Origin: Denitrificimonas caeni
Lineage (GTDB): Bacteria > Pseudomonadota > Gammaproteobacteria > Pseudomonadales > Pseudomonadaceae
NCBI RefSeq assembly: GCF_905120345.1
Contig: NZ_CAJHOA010000005.1
Location: 1 to 64,000 of the forward strand
DNA length: 64,000 nucleotides
Direction of reading: 5' to 3'
Part shown: positions 32,894 through 42,645 of the stretch, piece by piece
Layout: each line of letters begins with the position of its first letter
How positions within the stretch are numbered: position 1 is the first letter of the stretch
Made by a program: the position numbers and the translations under genes
Notes under the pieces: generated by a model
Databases searched by the model: none
Told to the model about the DNA's origin: nothing
Seen by the model: only the letters and a program-made list of their open reading frames with translations

Positions 32894-34090
32894 ATGAAAA
32901 AAATGATTCACACTGTTTTTCAGCGCCATTGGAATCCTTATGTCGTACTGCTCATTGCTGGCGTGCTCAGTGCTTTGTACTTCGGTTTGACGTCAACGGT
33001 TTGGGCGGTAACCGGTGAGTTTACTCGGCTCGGCGGTGATATTTTACTGCTGCTGGGCGTCGATGCTTCTGCTTGGCAATATTACGCTATGGTCGGTCTG
33101 CACGGCACAACGTGGAGCCGTCCTGATGGCTGGATTGTCTGGGGGATGTTTATCGGTGCGCTGATGATGGTGCTCTTGAGTAATAGTTTTAAGATCAGAC
33201 TTCCACAACACAAACGCCGTTATCTGCAAGGATTGGTTGGCGGCATCATTGCCGGATTTGGTGCGCGTTTAGCATTGGGTTGTAACTTGGCTGCGTTCTT
33301 TACCGGGGTGCCACAGTTTTCTTTGCATTCATGGATTTTCATTGTCGCGACTGGAATTGGCACCTTTTTCGGAGCGAAGCTGACGAAAATGCCTTGGTGG
33401 AAGGGTCGTCCTTCTTTAGTGCGCGGTGCTGCACAACCGTCTAAGGTCAAAACGCGGATTATCCAGCCGTATGTAGGCGCTGCTATTGCCATTGCTTACC
33501 TTGGCTTGATTCTGTACTTTTTTGTTACGGGGCAAAAAGCGCTCGGTTTAGGTGCTCTGTTTGGTCTGGCTTTTGGCATCCTCATTGAGCGTGGGCAAAT
33601 CTGTTTTACGGCCGCCTTCCGTGATCTGTTTCTCGTTGGTCGCAGTCTGATGGCGAAAGCAATTATTGTCGGGATGGCCGCTAGTTCGGTATTAACCTTC
33701 ATTATTATTGCAATCTATGGCTTAACGCCGATTACTCAAATTGCTGCGCTCAGCACGCTGGTGGGCGGTGTGTTGTTTGGCTTGGGTATTGTCATGGCTT
33801 CGGGGTGTGAAACTGGCATGATGTATCGACTTATGGAAGGGCAGGTGCTTTTCTTACCGGTCTTTGCCGGCAATATTATTGGTGCAACCTTGCTGGCTTA
33901 TGCCTGGGATCATCTAGGTATTTATAATACCTTGGTCAGTGGGGGGGCAAAAATAAACTTGGTGGATACTATGGGTCCAGTCGCTGCCATTCTCAGTACA
34001 CTGGCCATGCTTGGGATACTGTATGCCTTAACGGTCGCTCGGGAAAAAAATTATCATCATCATTTCGAATTAAAAAGAGCAGTGAAATAA
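32894..34090 (+). CDS. yedE: YedE/YeeE family sulfur or selenium transporter
   Basis: 398 residues, about ten helices in two homologous halves. Each half has the conserved Cys of the YeeE/TsuA family (ALGCNLAAFF and ASGCETGMM), plus GQICFTAAFRD. Family members carry thiosulfate or are proposed to carry selenium compounds. The TusA-like yedF follows one base after the stop, as in other yedEF pairs, so the two probably pass sulfur or selenium inward. Confidence 0.85.
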   Translation: MKKMIHTVFQRHWNPYVVLLIAGVLSALYFGLTSTVWAVTGEFTRLGGDILLLLGVDASAWQYYAMVGLHGTTWSRPDGWIVWGMFIGALMMVLLSNSFKIRLPQHKRRYLQGLVGGIIAGFGARLALGCNLAAFFTGVPQFSLHSWIFIVATGIGTFFGAKLTKMPWWKGRPSLVRGAAQPSKVKTRIIQPYVGAAIAIAYLGLILYFFVTGQKALGLGALFGLAFGILIERGQICFTAAFRDLFLVGRSLMAKAIIVGMAASSVLTFIIIAIYGLTPITQIAALSTLVGGVLFGLGIVMASGCETGMMYRLMEGQVLFLPVFAGNIIGATLLAYAWDHLGIYNTLVSGGAKINLVDTMGPVAAILSTLAMLGILYALTVAREKNYHHHFELKRAVK

Positions 34091-34091
34091 C

Positions 34092-34331
34092 ATGCAAACC
34101 ACTAAAGAAGCTGATTTCACCCTTGATCTGCGGGGAGAATCTTGTCCCTATCCAGTGATCTACACACTAGAAGCATTGGAAGGCATGAATAAAGGCGAGC
34201 TTTTGCAAGTCATCACGGATTGTCCTGGCTCTTTTCGCAATGTTCCCGAAGAAGCGCTCGCGCATGGCTATACCTTTGCTCAAGAACCTATCAAAAATGG
34301 CCAGGAGTATCTTTTTTATATTTACGCGTAA
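34092..34331 (+). CDS. yedF: TusA-like sulfurtransferase YedF
   Basis: 79 residues with the TusA/SirA fold and the active-site motif LRGESCPYPVIYTLEAL (Cys followed by PxP), then TDCPGS. The Cys would carry a persulfide or selenide. It is directly coupled to yedE. Confidence 0.9.
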   Translation: MQTTKEADFTLDLRGESCPYPVIYTLEALEGMNKGELLQVITDCPGSFRNVPEEALAHGYTFAQEPIKNGQEYLFYIYA

Positions 34332-34433
34332 TCAAAGTAGGTGTCAGCACTAAGCAGCTACTTTTCCAGCGGGCTCAAGCGAGCGCATTGGACATCCCCT
34401 AAATCAAAAATCATATAACCAGTACGAGATCAC

Positions 34434-35117
34434 ATGAAGCCTTTAACTAAACTCGCTAGAGCAATTATTCCCAACAACGGTGGTGAGTTGACTTTATTCC
34501 AGCGTGAAGATGAGTTCTCTATCCGGCTGTCCGGTGTGCGTGGAGAGTTGATGAATAGCCGAGTTTTTAACTCCGAGCAGGAGTTATCTAAACTGGGTTG
34601 TGCGCATCTTAAAAACACCGAGAACGCGCAAGTTTTAGTCGGCGGCTTAGGTATGGGCTACACCTTGGCGGCAGCACTGGAGTGTGTGACGGCCAGCTCA
34701 CGGGTTACTGTGGCAGAACTGATCCCAGAAGTTGTGGAGTGGAATCAGGGGCCGTTAGGTGAATGTGCAGGCCGGCCGTTGGCAGATCAGCGCAGCCATG
34801 TGCGCTTGGGTGATATCGTTGAGTTAATCAAACAAGAACAGCCTGATTTTGATGCTATTTTACTGGATGTCGATAATGGTCCGGAAGGCATTACCCATAG
34901 CAATAATAACTGGCTGTATTCCACTACAGGTTTAGAGGCTTTATATAACAGTCTGCGCCCTGAAGGTATGTTGGCCGTATGGTCTGCAGGTCCAGATTCG
35001 ATGTTTGTTATTCAACTGAAAAAAGCTGGGTTTAACGTCACCGTACAAACCGTGAGAGCTCGGCCTGGTAAAGGCAGTCGGCATACTATTTTTCTGGCGA
35101 AAAAGCCTTGGCGCTAG
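34434..35117 (+). CDS. Spermidine synthase-like methyltransferase-fold protein
   Basis: 227 residues with a Rossmann methyltransferase/aminopropyltransferase core: VLVGGLGMGYTLAAAL (motif I), VTVAELIPEVVEWN, ILLDVDNGPEG and YNSLRPEGMLAVWSAG. It lacks the tetramerisation N-terminus of true SpeE and is shorter. Such proteins occur next to many unrelated genes, and the substrate is unknown. It follows yedF by about 100 bases and ends before a terminator. Confidence 0.8.
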   Translation: MKPLTKLARAIIPNNGGELTLFQREDEFSIRLSGVRGELMNSRVFNSEQELSKLGCAHLKNTENAQVLVGGLGMGYTLAAALECVTASSRVTVAELIPEVVEWNQGPLGECAGRPLADQRSHVRLGDIVELIKQEQPDFDAILLDVDNGPEGITHSNNNWLYSTTGLEALYNSLRPEGMLAVWSAGPDSMFVIQLKKAGFNVTVQTVRARPGKGSRHTIFLAKKPWR

Positions 35118-35144
35118 TTTGAAGCGCCGTTCTGATCAACGCTT

Positions 35145-35179
35145 AAGCGCTGTCGAGATTGACTCGAGTAGCGCTTTTT
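35145..35179. terminator. Terminator between convergent genes
   Basis: AAGCGCT and AGCGCTT, with an inner TCGAG/CTCGA stem, followed by TTTTT. Confidence 0.8.
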
Positions 35180-35213
35180 AGCGTGGAGCCTGATACCTGT
35201 TGAGCGATTTTAA

Positions 35214-35684
35214 TTATTGGATTTCTAAGAGTTCTACGTCAAAAATCAGCAAAGATCCCGGTTTTATTTTTCCAGTTGCGCTATTGCCGTAGGCTAGGTT
35301 GGACGGGATAAAAAATTTAAATGTGTCACCCACTACCATTAATTGCACACCTTCAGTCCATCCTGCAATCACTCGATTTAAAGGGAAACTGATGGGTTCG
35401 TTACGTTCTACTGAGCTATCAAATACAGTGCCGTCTAATAGCGAGCCATGATAATGCACTTTTACTGTTGAGCTGGCACTTGGGTGAGTAGTCCCTTCGC
35501 CTTTTTTCAGTATTTGATATTGCAGACCTGAAGCGGTTTCGAAGACGCCTTCGTTAGCTTTGTTATTTGCTAAAAAATCACTCCCTATCGCGATATTTTC
35601 TGGTGCTATCTTTTTAGCATCTGAATTTCTCATGAAGTAAAAGACTACAAATGCAACGATTAAAGCCAAAAGAACAAATTTCAT
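35214..35684 (-). CDS. FKBP-type peptidyl-prolyl isomerase
   Basis: 156 residues: one N-terminal membrane anchor (FVLLALIVAFVVFYFM), a short linker and an FKBP domain (about 55-155) with VKVHYHGSLLDGTVFDSS, VIAGWTEGVQLM and FFIPSNLAYG. It probably acts at the periplasmic face of the inner membrane, helping proteins fold. Monocistronic. Confidence 0.9.
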   Translation of the reverse strand: MKFVLLALIVAFVVFYFMRNSDAKKIAPENIAIGSDFLANNKANEGVFETASGLQYQILKKGEGTTHPSASSTVKVHYHGSLLDGTVFDSSVERNEPISFPLNRVIAGWTEGVQLMVVGDTFKFFIPSNLAYGNSATGKIKPGSLLIFDVELLEIQ

Positions 35685-36003
35685 TAGTTATCCTATTAAT
35701 GTTGGGACGTTTGTATTTTTACATGCGATTTTGAGGGAAGACTGGCTTACAGGCCATCTCTGTTAATTGATTGGTTGTTCGTCTATCGGGTGAGCAGCGC
35801 ACAACAGTTGATTACAACGGACTTTTGTTACAGGTCGCCGCTCAACTTAAGGGATGGGTGAGAAGAAGATATCTTTTATTTTAGATCTTTTACAGTATTT
35901 GTACTGATCAGCAAATGGTGTGGAGCAACCCTTGAGGGGGTATCCACACCATTGTACGTTTTCATGTCAAAGTGTCACTGACTACTTTTCTTAGCCTTAG
36001 CTA
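35685..36003. other. Spacer with a strong hairpin between FKBP and nhaD
   Basis: AATGGTGTGGA (35914-35924) and TCCACACCATT (35943-35953) form a perfect 11-bp stem with an inner ACCC/GGGT. It lies 50-90 bases after the nhaD stop on the minus strand, but has no good T-run. Otherwise nothing recognised except the FKBP promoter side. Confidence 0.5.
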
Positions 36004-37452
36004 TTAATTGTAGACATCAAACACACCCAAAGCATGACCTAACCATAGATGCACCAACATACTGGCAATATAACCCAGCAAAATAACAGGGGTCCAGCGT
36101 AAGTGGCTCATAAAGGTGTAGTGACCACGTGCAGCACCCATCAGCGCAACACCGGCGGCAGAGCCCACAGACAGCAAGCTACCACCGACACCCGCTGCTA
36201 GGGTCACTAGCAACCAATGACCATGGCTAATTTCGGGGTTCATTTCTAGTACGGCAAACATGACTGGAATGTTATCTACCACGGCAGAAATAAGACCAAT
36301 ACCAAATGCTGCCCACGATGCGCCTAGGCCGTCAAACAGGACAACAGAGACTAATTGCAAGTAGCCCAGGTAACCCAAACCACCGACACACATGACCACG
36401 CCATAGAAGAATAACAAGGTGTCCCACTCAGCACGGGCGACGTTTTTGAAAACATCAAAAGGAATCACACTACCTAAGTAGCTCAGTTGGCGCTGGTCGT
36501 GTTTTTCCTCGGCAACTGTACGCTTCTTGGCCAAAGACGATGGCAAGCTCATGCGGAGGAAGTAACCGAAGAACTGCAAGTAACCCAAACCAACCATCAT
36601 GCCAAACACAGGTGGTAAGCCTAAGAACTGGTGACCACACACAGCAGTCACAATCGTCAGCAAGAACAACGCCATAATGCGACGAGCGCCACGCTTAAGT
36701 TCGACTTTTTCAGTGATGCTGTCAGGTTTTCCTTTAGGGATAAAGAACGTCATTATTATTGCGGGTAACGCAAAGTTAACCACTGCAGGTAAGAACAGAT
36801 CAAAGAACTCTAAGAACTGAACCTTGCCTGCTTGCCATACCATTAGTGTGGTGATATCACCAAATGGGCTGAATGCGCCACCGGCGTTCGCGGCAACAAC
36901 AATATTAATACAGCACATGGCAATAAAGCGTTTTTGACCTTCGGCAACCTTAAGTACCACAGCACACATCAACAAAGCTGTGGTTAAGTTATCTGCTACA
37001 GGAGAGATAAAGAAGGCCAGAATACCGGTCAGCCAAAAGAGGGTTTTATAACCAAAACCTTTTTGCACCATCCACGCACGTAAACCTTCAAAAACACGAC
37101 GCTCTTCCATCGCGCTGATGTACGTCATCGCCACTAGCAAAAAGAGCATCAGCTCACTAAAATCAAGGAAGTTTTTGCTAAAGGCTGCACTTGTTGCCGC
37201 ATGGTCTGTGCTAACAATTCCAACCAGAAGCCAAATAAGACCGGCACCTACTAAAACGGGCTTAGACTTACGCAGCTGTAGCTTTTCCTCAAGCACAACA
37301 ATTAGGTAAGCAATAGCAAAAATAAAGACAGCCAAATAACCGGCAAGGGTCGATGTAGCATTTAAGTGGTTGACTGGCTCAGCAGATACACTGGCTAAAG
37401 CTGGCATCGATAAAAATGCTGCAGCAACAAATATAAACAAACTTCGTAACAT
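36004..37452 (-). CDS. nhaD: Na+/H+ antiporter NhaD
   Basis: 482 residues: an N-terminal signal-like segment (MLRSLFIFVAAAFLSMPALA) followed by 11-12 helices of the ion transporter (ArsB/NhaD) superfamily. Marks are FFISPVADNLTTALLMCAVV, NIVVAANAGGAFSPFGDITTLMVW and DNIPVMFAVLEMNP. It expels sodium in exchange for protons. ATG at 37452 has GAGAAG upstream; 37497 adds residues not expected in the family. Confidence 0.9.
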   Translation of the reverse strand: MLRSLFIFVAAAFLSMPALASVSAEPVNHLNATSTLAGYLAVFIFAIAYLIVVLEEKLQLRKSKPVLVGAGLIWLLVGIVSTDHAATSAAFSKNFLDFSELMLFLLVAMTYISAMEERRVFEGLRAWMVQKGFGYKTLFWLTGILAFFISPVADNLTTALLMCAVVLKVAEGQKRFIAMCCINIVVAANAGGAFSPFGDITTLMVWQAGKVQFLEFFDLFLPAVVNFALPAIIMTFFIPKGKPDSITEKVELKRGARRIMALFLLTIVTAVCGHQFLGLPPVFGMMVGLGYLQFFGYFLRMSLPSSLAKKRTVAEEKHDQRQLSYLGSVIPFDVFKNVARAEWDTLLFFYGVVMCVGGLGYLGYLQLVSVVLFDGLGASWAAFGIGLISAVVDNIPVMFAVLEMNPEISHGHWLLVTLAAGVGGSLLSVGSAAGVALMGAARGHYTFMSHLRWTPVILLGYIASMLVHLWLGHALGVFDVYN

Positions 37453-37879
37453 AAATGTCTTCTCAAGATTGGCCAAATGGAGGTAGCTGCAAGGCAAGCG
37501 CTACGGATTGTTTTAAATGGTAACAAAATGTAAGACTTTACGCTTGAGGATCGTCAAGAAGTTTGAATTTTTAGTAAGAGAAACTCCTGCATCTCGACGC
37601 TGACTTTCGCTGAGAGGCCTTACAGCGCAGGGTTGTGAGGGGTTAGCCCTTATCAAACGTCATAGAAATAGGTGCTTTTAGTTCTGACAAGAGTTGACCG
37701 TTATTGTCGATCAGGTCGAGATAAAATTATGTACTAGCCTTTATATGGACGATGCGTATCTATAGTCCGTATAAAGGTACCGTTAACACCTCCCTTAAAA
37801 TCGCTTTCGGTCACTGCTTGAATGTTTTTCAGGGCAGCGCTTAACGCAATGCTAGCCGTTAAAAGAGGACCGTTGTTGT
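37453..37879. other. Divergent promoter region nhaD/chrA with an inverted repeat
   Basis: CCTTTATATGGAC (37738-37750) and GTCCGTATAAAGG (37765-37777) are a 13-bp inverted repeat with one mismatch, about 100 bases before chrA. This may be an operator or RNA stem. AGAGGACC before 37880 is the chrA ribosome site. No gene is visible. Confidence 0.45.
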
Positions 37880-39091
37880 ATGCTTGAACGTCAGCAAGAC
37901 CCCGCAAGATCTGCAAGAGTGCTAGACGTTTTTTTGGCTTTTTTGAAGCTGGGATTCACTTCATTCGGCGGACCTATTGCACATCTGGGTTACCTTAGAA
38001 CTGAGTTTGTCGAGCGGCGCTGTTGGCTCAACGATAGTCAGTTTGGACACCTCTTAGCGATCTGCCAGTTTTTGCCTGGCCCTGCCAGTAGTCAGCTAGG
38101 ATTTAGTATTGGTTTGCTGCGTGCGGGTTGGCTCGGCGGGCTTGTGGCTTTTTTAGCTTTTACGCTGCCTTCGGCTATTTTTCTGGTCGGGTTTGCGGCA
38201 GCGTTACCGCTTCTATCGGGTCCCGTCGGGCAGGCCAGCATACAAGGGCTAAAGCTAGTGGCTTGTGCCGTAGTTGCCGATGCGGTTCTGGGAATGTTCA
38301 AAAAGCTTTGTCCCGATACACCGAGAAAAATCATTGCTGTGTTAGCGACTATTGCTTTGCTCATCCTCGGGACTGCTATGGCTCAGTTGGCCGTGGTGGC
38401 GTTGGCTGCAATCGTCGGCGCGTTTCTTCTTCGCGGCAAAATGACATCCAATCAAACAAGCCAATTGCTAGTCCCCTTTGGGACGCGTACTGGAAGTGTT
38501 CTTATTGCGCTATTCGTTGGGTTGTTGATCGCACTGCCTATGTTGGCCACTTCAGAATCTGGATTGCTGTCTGTCGCTGAAGCATTCTATCGAGCCGGCG
38601 CCTTGGTTTTTGGTGGCGGTCATGTCGTTCTGCCATTGCTTCAGGATTCAGTTGTTGCTTCAGGCTGGGTTTCGTCCAATGACTTTTTAGCCGGTTACGG
38701 TGCATCACAAGCTATTCCTGGCCCCATGTTTGCATTCTCCGCCTATCTTGGCTCCGTCATTTCACCTGCTGACAACTCTTATGTCACAGCAGCAACGGCC
38801 TTATGTTTTATGTTTCTTCCTGGTTTGCTACTGATCGCTGGTGTTCTCCCATTTTGGCAAGTGCTCTCTCACAGCTCTGCAGCGAGCAACGCCATTGCTG
38901 GCGTTAATGCCGCCGTGGTCGGTGTGCTAGGTGCTGCTCTGTATGACCCTATCTTCACCGCAGGCATATCGAGTCTGACTGACTGGGTCATTGCGCTTGT
39001 TGCTTTTGGGATGCTAGTGGTATGGCGTGTTTCTCCGCTAGTGGTAATGCTATGGTGTGTTGTCGCCAGTGTTTTACCCGTTTTGCTGTAG
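37880..39091 (+). CDS. chrA: Chromate transporter ChrA
   Basis: 403 residues, the long two-domain CHR form. The N-terminal repeat has LKLGFTSFGGPIAHLGYLR and FLPGPASSQLGF; the C-terminal repeat has LVFGGGHVVLPLLQ and AIPGPMFAFSAYLG. It exports chromate across the inner membrane. No chrB regulator or reductase is adjacent, so it appears to stand alone with the DUF503 gene after it. Confidence 0.92.
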   Translation: MLERQQDPARSARVLDVFLAFLKLGFTSFGGPIAHLGYLRTEFVERRCWLNDSQFGHLLAICQFLPGPASSQLGFSIGLLRAGWLGGLVAFLAFTLPSAIFLVGFAAALPLLSGPVGQASIQGLKLVACAVVADAVLGMFKKLCPDTPRKIIAVLATIALLILGTAMAQLAVVALAAIVGAFLLRGKMTSNQTSQLLVPFGTRTGSVLIALFVGLLIALPMLATSESGLLSVAEAFYRAGALVFGGGHVVLPLLQDSVVASGWVSSNDFLAGYGASQAIPGPMFAFSAYLGSVISPADNSYVTAATALCFMFLPGLLLIAGVLPFWQVLSHSSAASNAIAGVNAAVVGVLGAALYDPIFTAGISSLTDWVIALVAFGMLVVWRVSPLVVMLWCVVASVLPVLL

Positions 39092-39139
39092 ATGTAAGCC
39101 ATTGGCGATTGACAGCTACATTTTAGTAAGGAGTACAAG

Positions 39140-39421
39140 ATGCACATCGGTGTCCTGACCATGACTTTTTCTCTACCTGGATGCGGCTCTCTAAAAGAAA
39201 AGCGCCAGCGTATCGGCGGCATGCATGAACGGTTCGGGCGCAACCCAGCGGTGGCGGTCTGCGAGAGTGGCGAACAGAACAAACACGATGCCAGCGAGTG
39301 GTCATTTGTGGTGGTGGCAAACTCCAAGCGTGAAGTCGAAGCGCAGTGCAGCCAAATCGAAGACAAGATACAGCGCAGCGTAGAAGGACGTGTGATAAAC
39401 GTAACTCGTGAGCTTCTCTAA
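39140..39421 (+). CDS. DUF503 family protein (YlxP-like)
   Basis: 93 residues starting MHIGVLTMTFSLPGCGSLKEKR, the DUF503 signature, with a later EWSFVVVANSKREVE. YlxP-type proteins have been linked to ribosome maturation, but the role here is unknown. AAGGAG precedes the ATG. Confidence 0.88.
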   Translation: MHIGVLTMTFSLPGCGSLKEKRQRIGGMHERFGRNPAVAVCESGEQNKHDASEWSFVVVANSKREVEAQCSQIEDKIQRSVEGRVINVTRELL

Positions 39422-39562
39422 TTAAATAAGAGCATTGATTCACTCAAAGATTTGACCACGCATCAGTAGGCTGGTTGAGATCGTGCATTGCTAATGCTAT
39501 TTCTTGAGCGTTAGGTCTATGTTGTCTACAATGACGCACTTTTTATCGACGCTAGGTCAAAC

Positions 39563-39811
39563 ATGAACGACACGACAGCACTACCTGCTTTACCCGATCG
39601 TCTTTCGGGTCATCCGCAGAGCCCTCATCATGTGGCACAAATTTTTGAGAATAATATTGGTATTCGGATCAACGGCAAAGAGCGTTTTGATGTTGAGGAA
39701 TATTGCATCAGCGAAGGTTGGGTGAAAATTGCTTCGCCTAAAGCGAAAGATCGTCGCGGCCAGCCGCTGATGATTACGCTAAAAGGAACTGTTGAAGCTT
39801 TTTATAAGTAA
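39563..39811 (+). CDS. DUF3297 family protein
   Basis: 82 residues with PDRLSGHPQSPHHVA, IGIRINGKERFDVEEYCISEGW and KDRRGQPLMITLKG, a pattern I know as DUF3297 from Pseudomonas and Xanthomonas. Small soluble protein of unknown role. A terminator follows at 39844-39871. Confidence 0.85.
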   Translation: MNDTTALPALPDRLSGHPQSPHHVAQIFENNIGIRINGKERFDVEEYCISEGWVKIASPKAKDRRGQPLMITLKGTVEAFYK

Positions 39812-39842
39812 GTGATTTTTTAAGATTACTGATGATGGTGCT

Positions 39843-39872
39843 AAAAGGGTCTAGAGGCATTTAGACCCTTTG
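39843..39872 (+). terminator. Terminator after the DUF3297 gene
   Basis: AAAGGGTCTA and TAGACCCTTT form a perfect 10-bp stem; the following T-run is weak. Confidence 0.65.
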
Positions 39873-40157
39873 CATGATTAGATCGGTATATTACGAGCTT
39901 CGCCAGCCCCCAAGCCACAGCTTGCAAGACAAACAGTTCGTTTATCCTATGCTCAATAAAACCTCAAGGTGGTTAGCGCGCTAAAAAAACCTTGGGTACT
40001 CCGCCGTGTTGGGCCTTCAGTGCCCACGAAAGACCCGTCACACATTATACGTATTTCCCTAAAGATACTTTAGGTGGGGCACAGTCGGGCGCGGACAGCA
40101 AATAAACGCGCAGCCATCGGGGCTTATTAATTTTTATGCCGCCAGTGAGACATACAT
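39873..40157. other. Intergenic region, nothing clear
   Basis: No gene is visible. The sequence AAACCTCAAGGTGG...AAAAACCTTGGG gives weak pairing only. Confidence 0.4.
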
Positions 40158-40484
40158 ATGAGCCAAGCCATTAGCAATATCTTTGAGTTTTTAGCGGATG
40201 ACATCAGCAACGAGCTGTTTGAAAATATTGTCACTGGGCAAAATATAAAAATAGAGCGAATCATATCCAAAGGCCATTCTTCACCGACGTCAGGCTGGTA
40301 TGATCAAAGTGAAAATGAGTGGGTGATTGTGCTAAAGGGTCAAGCAAAAATAGAGTTTGAAAACCAAGCGCCTGTTCATTTGCTGGCTGGCAGTTACCTT
40401 AATATTCCTGCACACACTAAGCATAAAGTGGCTTGGACAGACCCAGATATCGAAACTATATGGTTGGCCGTCCATTATAAATAA
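40158..40484 (+). CDS. Cupin-domain protein
   Basis: 108 residues with a single cupin barrel: SKGHSSPTSGWYDQSENEWVIVLKG (motif 1 with Glu and a displaced His) and LLAGSYLNIPAHTKHKVAWT (motif 2 with a His pair). Similar small proteins are found near PrpD-like or unrelated genes. Metal binding is likely, reaction unknown. No clear ribosome site precedes the ATG. Confidence 0.8.
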   Translation: MSQAISNIFEFLADDISNELFENIVTGQNIKIERIISKGHSSPTSGWYDQSENEWVIVLKGQAKIEFENQAPVHLLAGSYLNIPAHTKHKVAWTDPDIETIWLAVHYK

Positions 40485-40702
40485 GCGTTGCAACAGGTCG
40501 CGCAGTGGTGTGATTAATAGCATCGGCGAGTTAAGGCGTCAGTATGACTAAACGAGTTGATCTGCCTGAATGAGCTAGCCAGCGCAGCCGAACATGTGCA
40601 CATTATAACTGTCCAATTTGTTCAGATTAGGACATCACAGATAAATAAACCTAAAGTAAGGTAGACGTAAGACTCAGAAAACAAACGAATGAGGATAAAA
40701 AG

Positions 40703-42190
40703 ATGAGTAGTAATGCAGATATTAATATTCGCCCCGATTACGATCAAGTCATCCAAGATATCGCTGATTATGCATTAACTTTTCAAGTCTCCAGCGAAGA
40801 AGCGCTCGACACCGCACGTAACTGTCTAATGGATACACTCGGTTGTGGCTTGCTTGCTTTGCGCTTTCCCGAATGCACAAAACACCTCGGACCGATCGTG
40901 CAAGGCACTGTTGTGCCCAATGGCGCGCGAGTGCCAGGTACATCACTGACGCTCGACCCAGTAAAAGCGGCGTGGGACATAGGTTGCATCATTCGCTGGC
41001 TGGATTACAACGATACCTGGCTGGCCGCTGAATGGGGGCATCCATCAGACAACCTCGGTGGCATTCTGGCCGTGGCCGATCACTTATCTCAAGTGCGGCT
41101 ATCCAATGGTGAGCAGCCTTTACTGATGCGCGACGTACTTGAAGCGATGATCATGGCGCATGAAATTCAAGGTGTGATTGCGCTAGAAAACTCGTTTAAT
41201 CGGGTCGGCTTGTGTCACGTCTTATTAGTCCGCGTTGCCTCAACTGCGGTCGTCACGAAAATGATGGGTGGCAACCGAGAGCAAATTATGGCGGCCATCT
41301 CGCAAGCTTGGGTTGATGGCTCGGCACTGCGTACCTATCGTCATGCGCCTAATGCTGGCTCACGTAAATCTTGGGCGGCAGGCGATGCGACTTCAAGAGC
41401 GGTGCGTTTAGCCGACATGTCCATGCGCGGCGAAATGGGTATTCCTAGCGTATTAACCGCGCCACAGTGGGGCTTTTATGACGTCTCGTTCTCGAAAACT
41501 AATAAAGATCAAAAACTCAAACCTGAGAATGAGCGCCAGTTTTCATTTTCCCAAGACTATGGCTCGTATGTGATGGAAAATATCTTGTTTAAGATTTCCT
41601 TTCCTGCAGAGTTCCATGCGCAAACAGCTGCAGAGGCGGCGGTTATTTTACATCCTCAGGTTAAAGATCGCTTAGCGGATATCGACAAAATCGTGATTCG
41701 TACCCACGAGTCTGCCATTCGCATTATTTCAAAAACAGGCCCATTGGCTAACGCGGCAGACCGCGATCATTGTTTACAGTACATGGTTGCTGTGCCGTTG
41801 ATTTTTGGCGACTTGATCGCTGAGCATTACGAAGATGATTTTCATCAGGCTCATCCGCGCATTGATGAACTGCGCAACAAAATGCAAATTGTCGAAGATA
41901 AACGCTTTACTGCAGAGTATTTAGAAGCGGACAAACGCTCGATTGCTAATGCTATTCAGGTGTTCTTTAAAGATGGCAGTTGCACCGAAGACGTAGTGGT
42001 TGAATACCCAGTGGGTCATCGCCGTCGTCGTGCAGAGGGGATTCCTCTGTTGGAGCTTAAATTTAAATCAAATCTAGCTACACGTTTTCCAAGCCAGCAA
42101 AGTGAAACGATTTTCACTCTGTGTAAAGATCAAACCACGTTGGAGGCCACACCAGTTAACCGCTTTATGGACTTGTTTGTTATTGCCTAG
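40703..42190 (+). CDS. prpD: 2-methylcitrate dehydratase PrpD (MmgE/PrpD family)
   Basis: 495 residues, full length for PrpD, with [40 protein letters not shown], and [23 protein letters not shown] in two blocks. PrpD dehydrates 2-methylcitrate to 2-methylaconitate in propionate breakdown. prpB, prpC and acnD are not adjacent, so either the pathway is split or the enzyme has another substrate. GAGG precedes the ATG. A hairpin at 42197-42225 follows. Confidence 0.85.
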   Translation: MSSNADINIRPDYDQVIQDIADYALTFQVSSEEALDTARNCLMDTLGCGLLALRFPECTKHLGPIVQGTVVPNGARVPGTSLTLDPVKAAWDIGCIIRWLDYNDTWLAAEWGHPSDNLGGILAVADHLSQVRLSNGEQPLLMRDVLEAMIMAHEIQGVIALENSFNRVGLCHVLLVRVASTAVVTKMMGGNREQIMAAISQAWVDGSALRTYRHAPNAGSRKSWAAGDATSRAVRLADMSMRGEMGIPSVLTAPQWGFYDVSFSKTNKDQKLKPENERQFSFSQDYGSYVMENILFKISFPAEFHAQTAAEAAVILHPQVKDRLADIDKIVIRTHESAIRIISKTGPLANAADRDHCLQYMVAVPLIFGDLIAEHYEDDFHQAHPRIDELRNKMQIVEDKRFTAEYLEADKRSIANAIQVFFKDGSCTEDVVVEYPVGHRRRRAEGIPLLELKFKSNLATRFPSQQSETIFTLCKDQTTLEATPVNRFMDLFVIA

Positions 42191-42196
42191 GTTTGA

Positions 42197-42225
42197 GCAA
42201 GAGTTTGGTTGACCCAGACTCTTGC
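42197..42225 (+). terminator. Hairpin downstream of prpD
   Basis: GCAAGAGT and ACTCTTGC pair perfectly, but there is no T-run, so the terminator role is uncertain. Confidence 0.45.
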
Positions 42226-42312
42226 ATTGCAACATGACGGGTCATATTGTTAGGACTCACAATGAGCTGTGACTTTAGCTGTGAACAATTAACATAACGA
42301 ATGGGGTCTAGG

Positions 42313-42516
42313 ATGACTGATCAAAATGAGCATCGAATGGCAAATTACATGGCCTTAGAAACCGCCATAATAAATGGCGAGGAGGCGTTGGTGGAAAAGC
42401 TATTGGGCAACCGGCCCATGCTTGATATTGAAAGAAGCTACCTTCTTGATTTGGCCAATCTAAACAACAACCACACCATCATAAAACTACTTGAGAACCT
42501 TCCCATAAAGAAATAG
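42313..42516 (+). CDS. Small hypothetical protein
   Basis: 67 residues: MTDQNEHRMANYMALETAII, EEALVEKLLGNRPMLDIERS and HTIIKLLENLP. Helix-loop-helix pairs suggest a short ankyrin-like module, though the motif is not complete. GGGTCTAGG lies just upstream. Between prpD and gloA. Confidence 0.5.
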   Translation: MTDQNEHRMANYMALETAIINGEEALVEKLLGNRPMLDIERSYLLDLANLNNNHTIIKLLENLPIKK

Positions 42517-42645
42517 CTCAGTGTCTCTGTGACTGACTTGAAGCGGCTGGGTGTTAAGCCGTGCGATTCATGGGTAAAATACCTCTCAGCCTGTATGCTG
42601 ATGTTTGCACTGATGTCATTTTATGATGCTAAAGAGGGTAACTTG

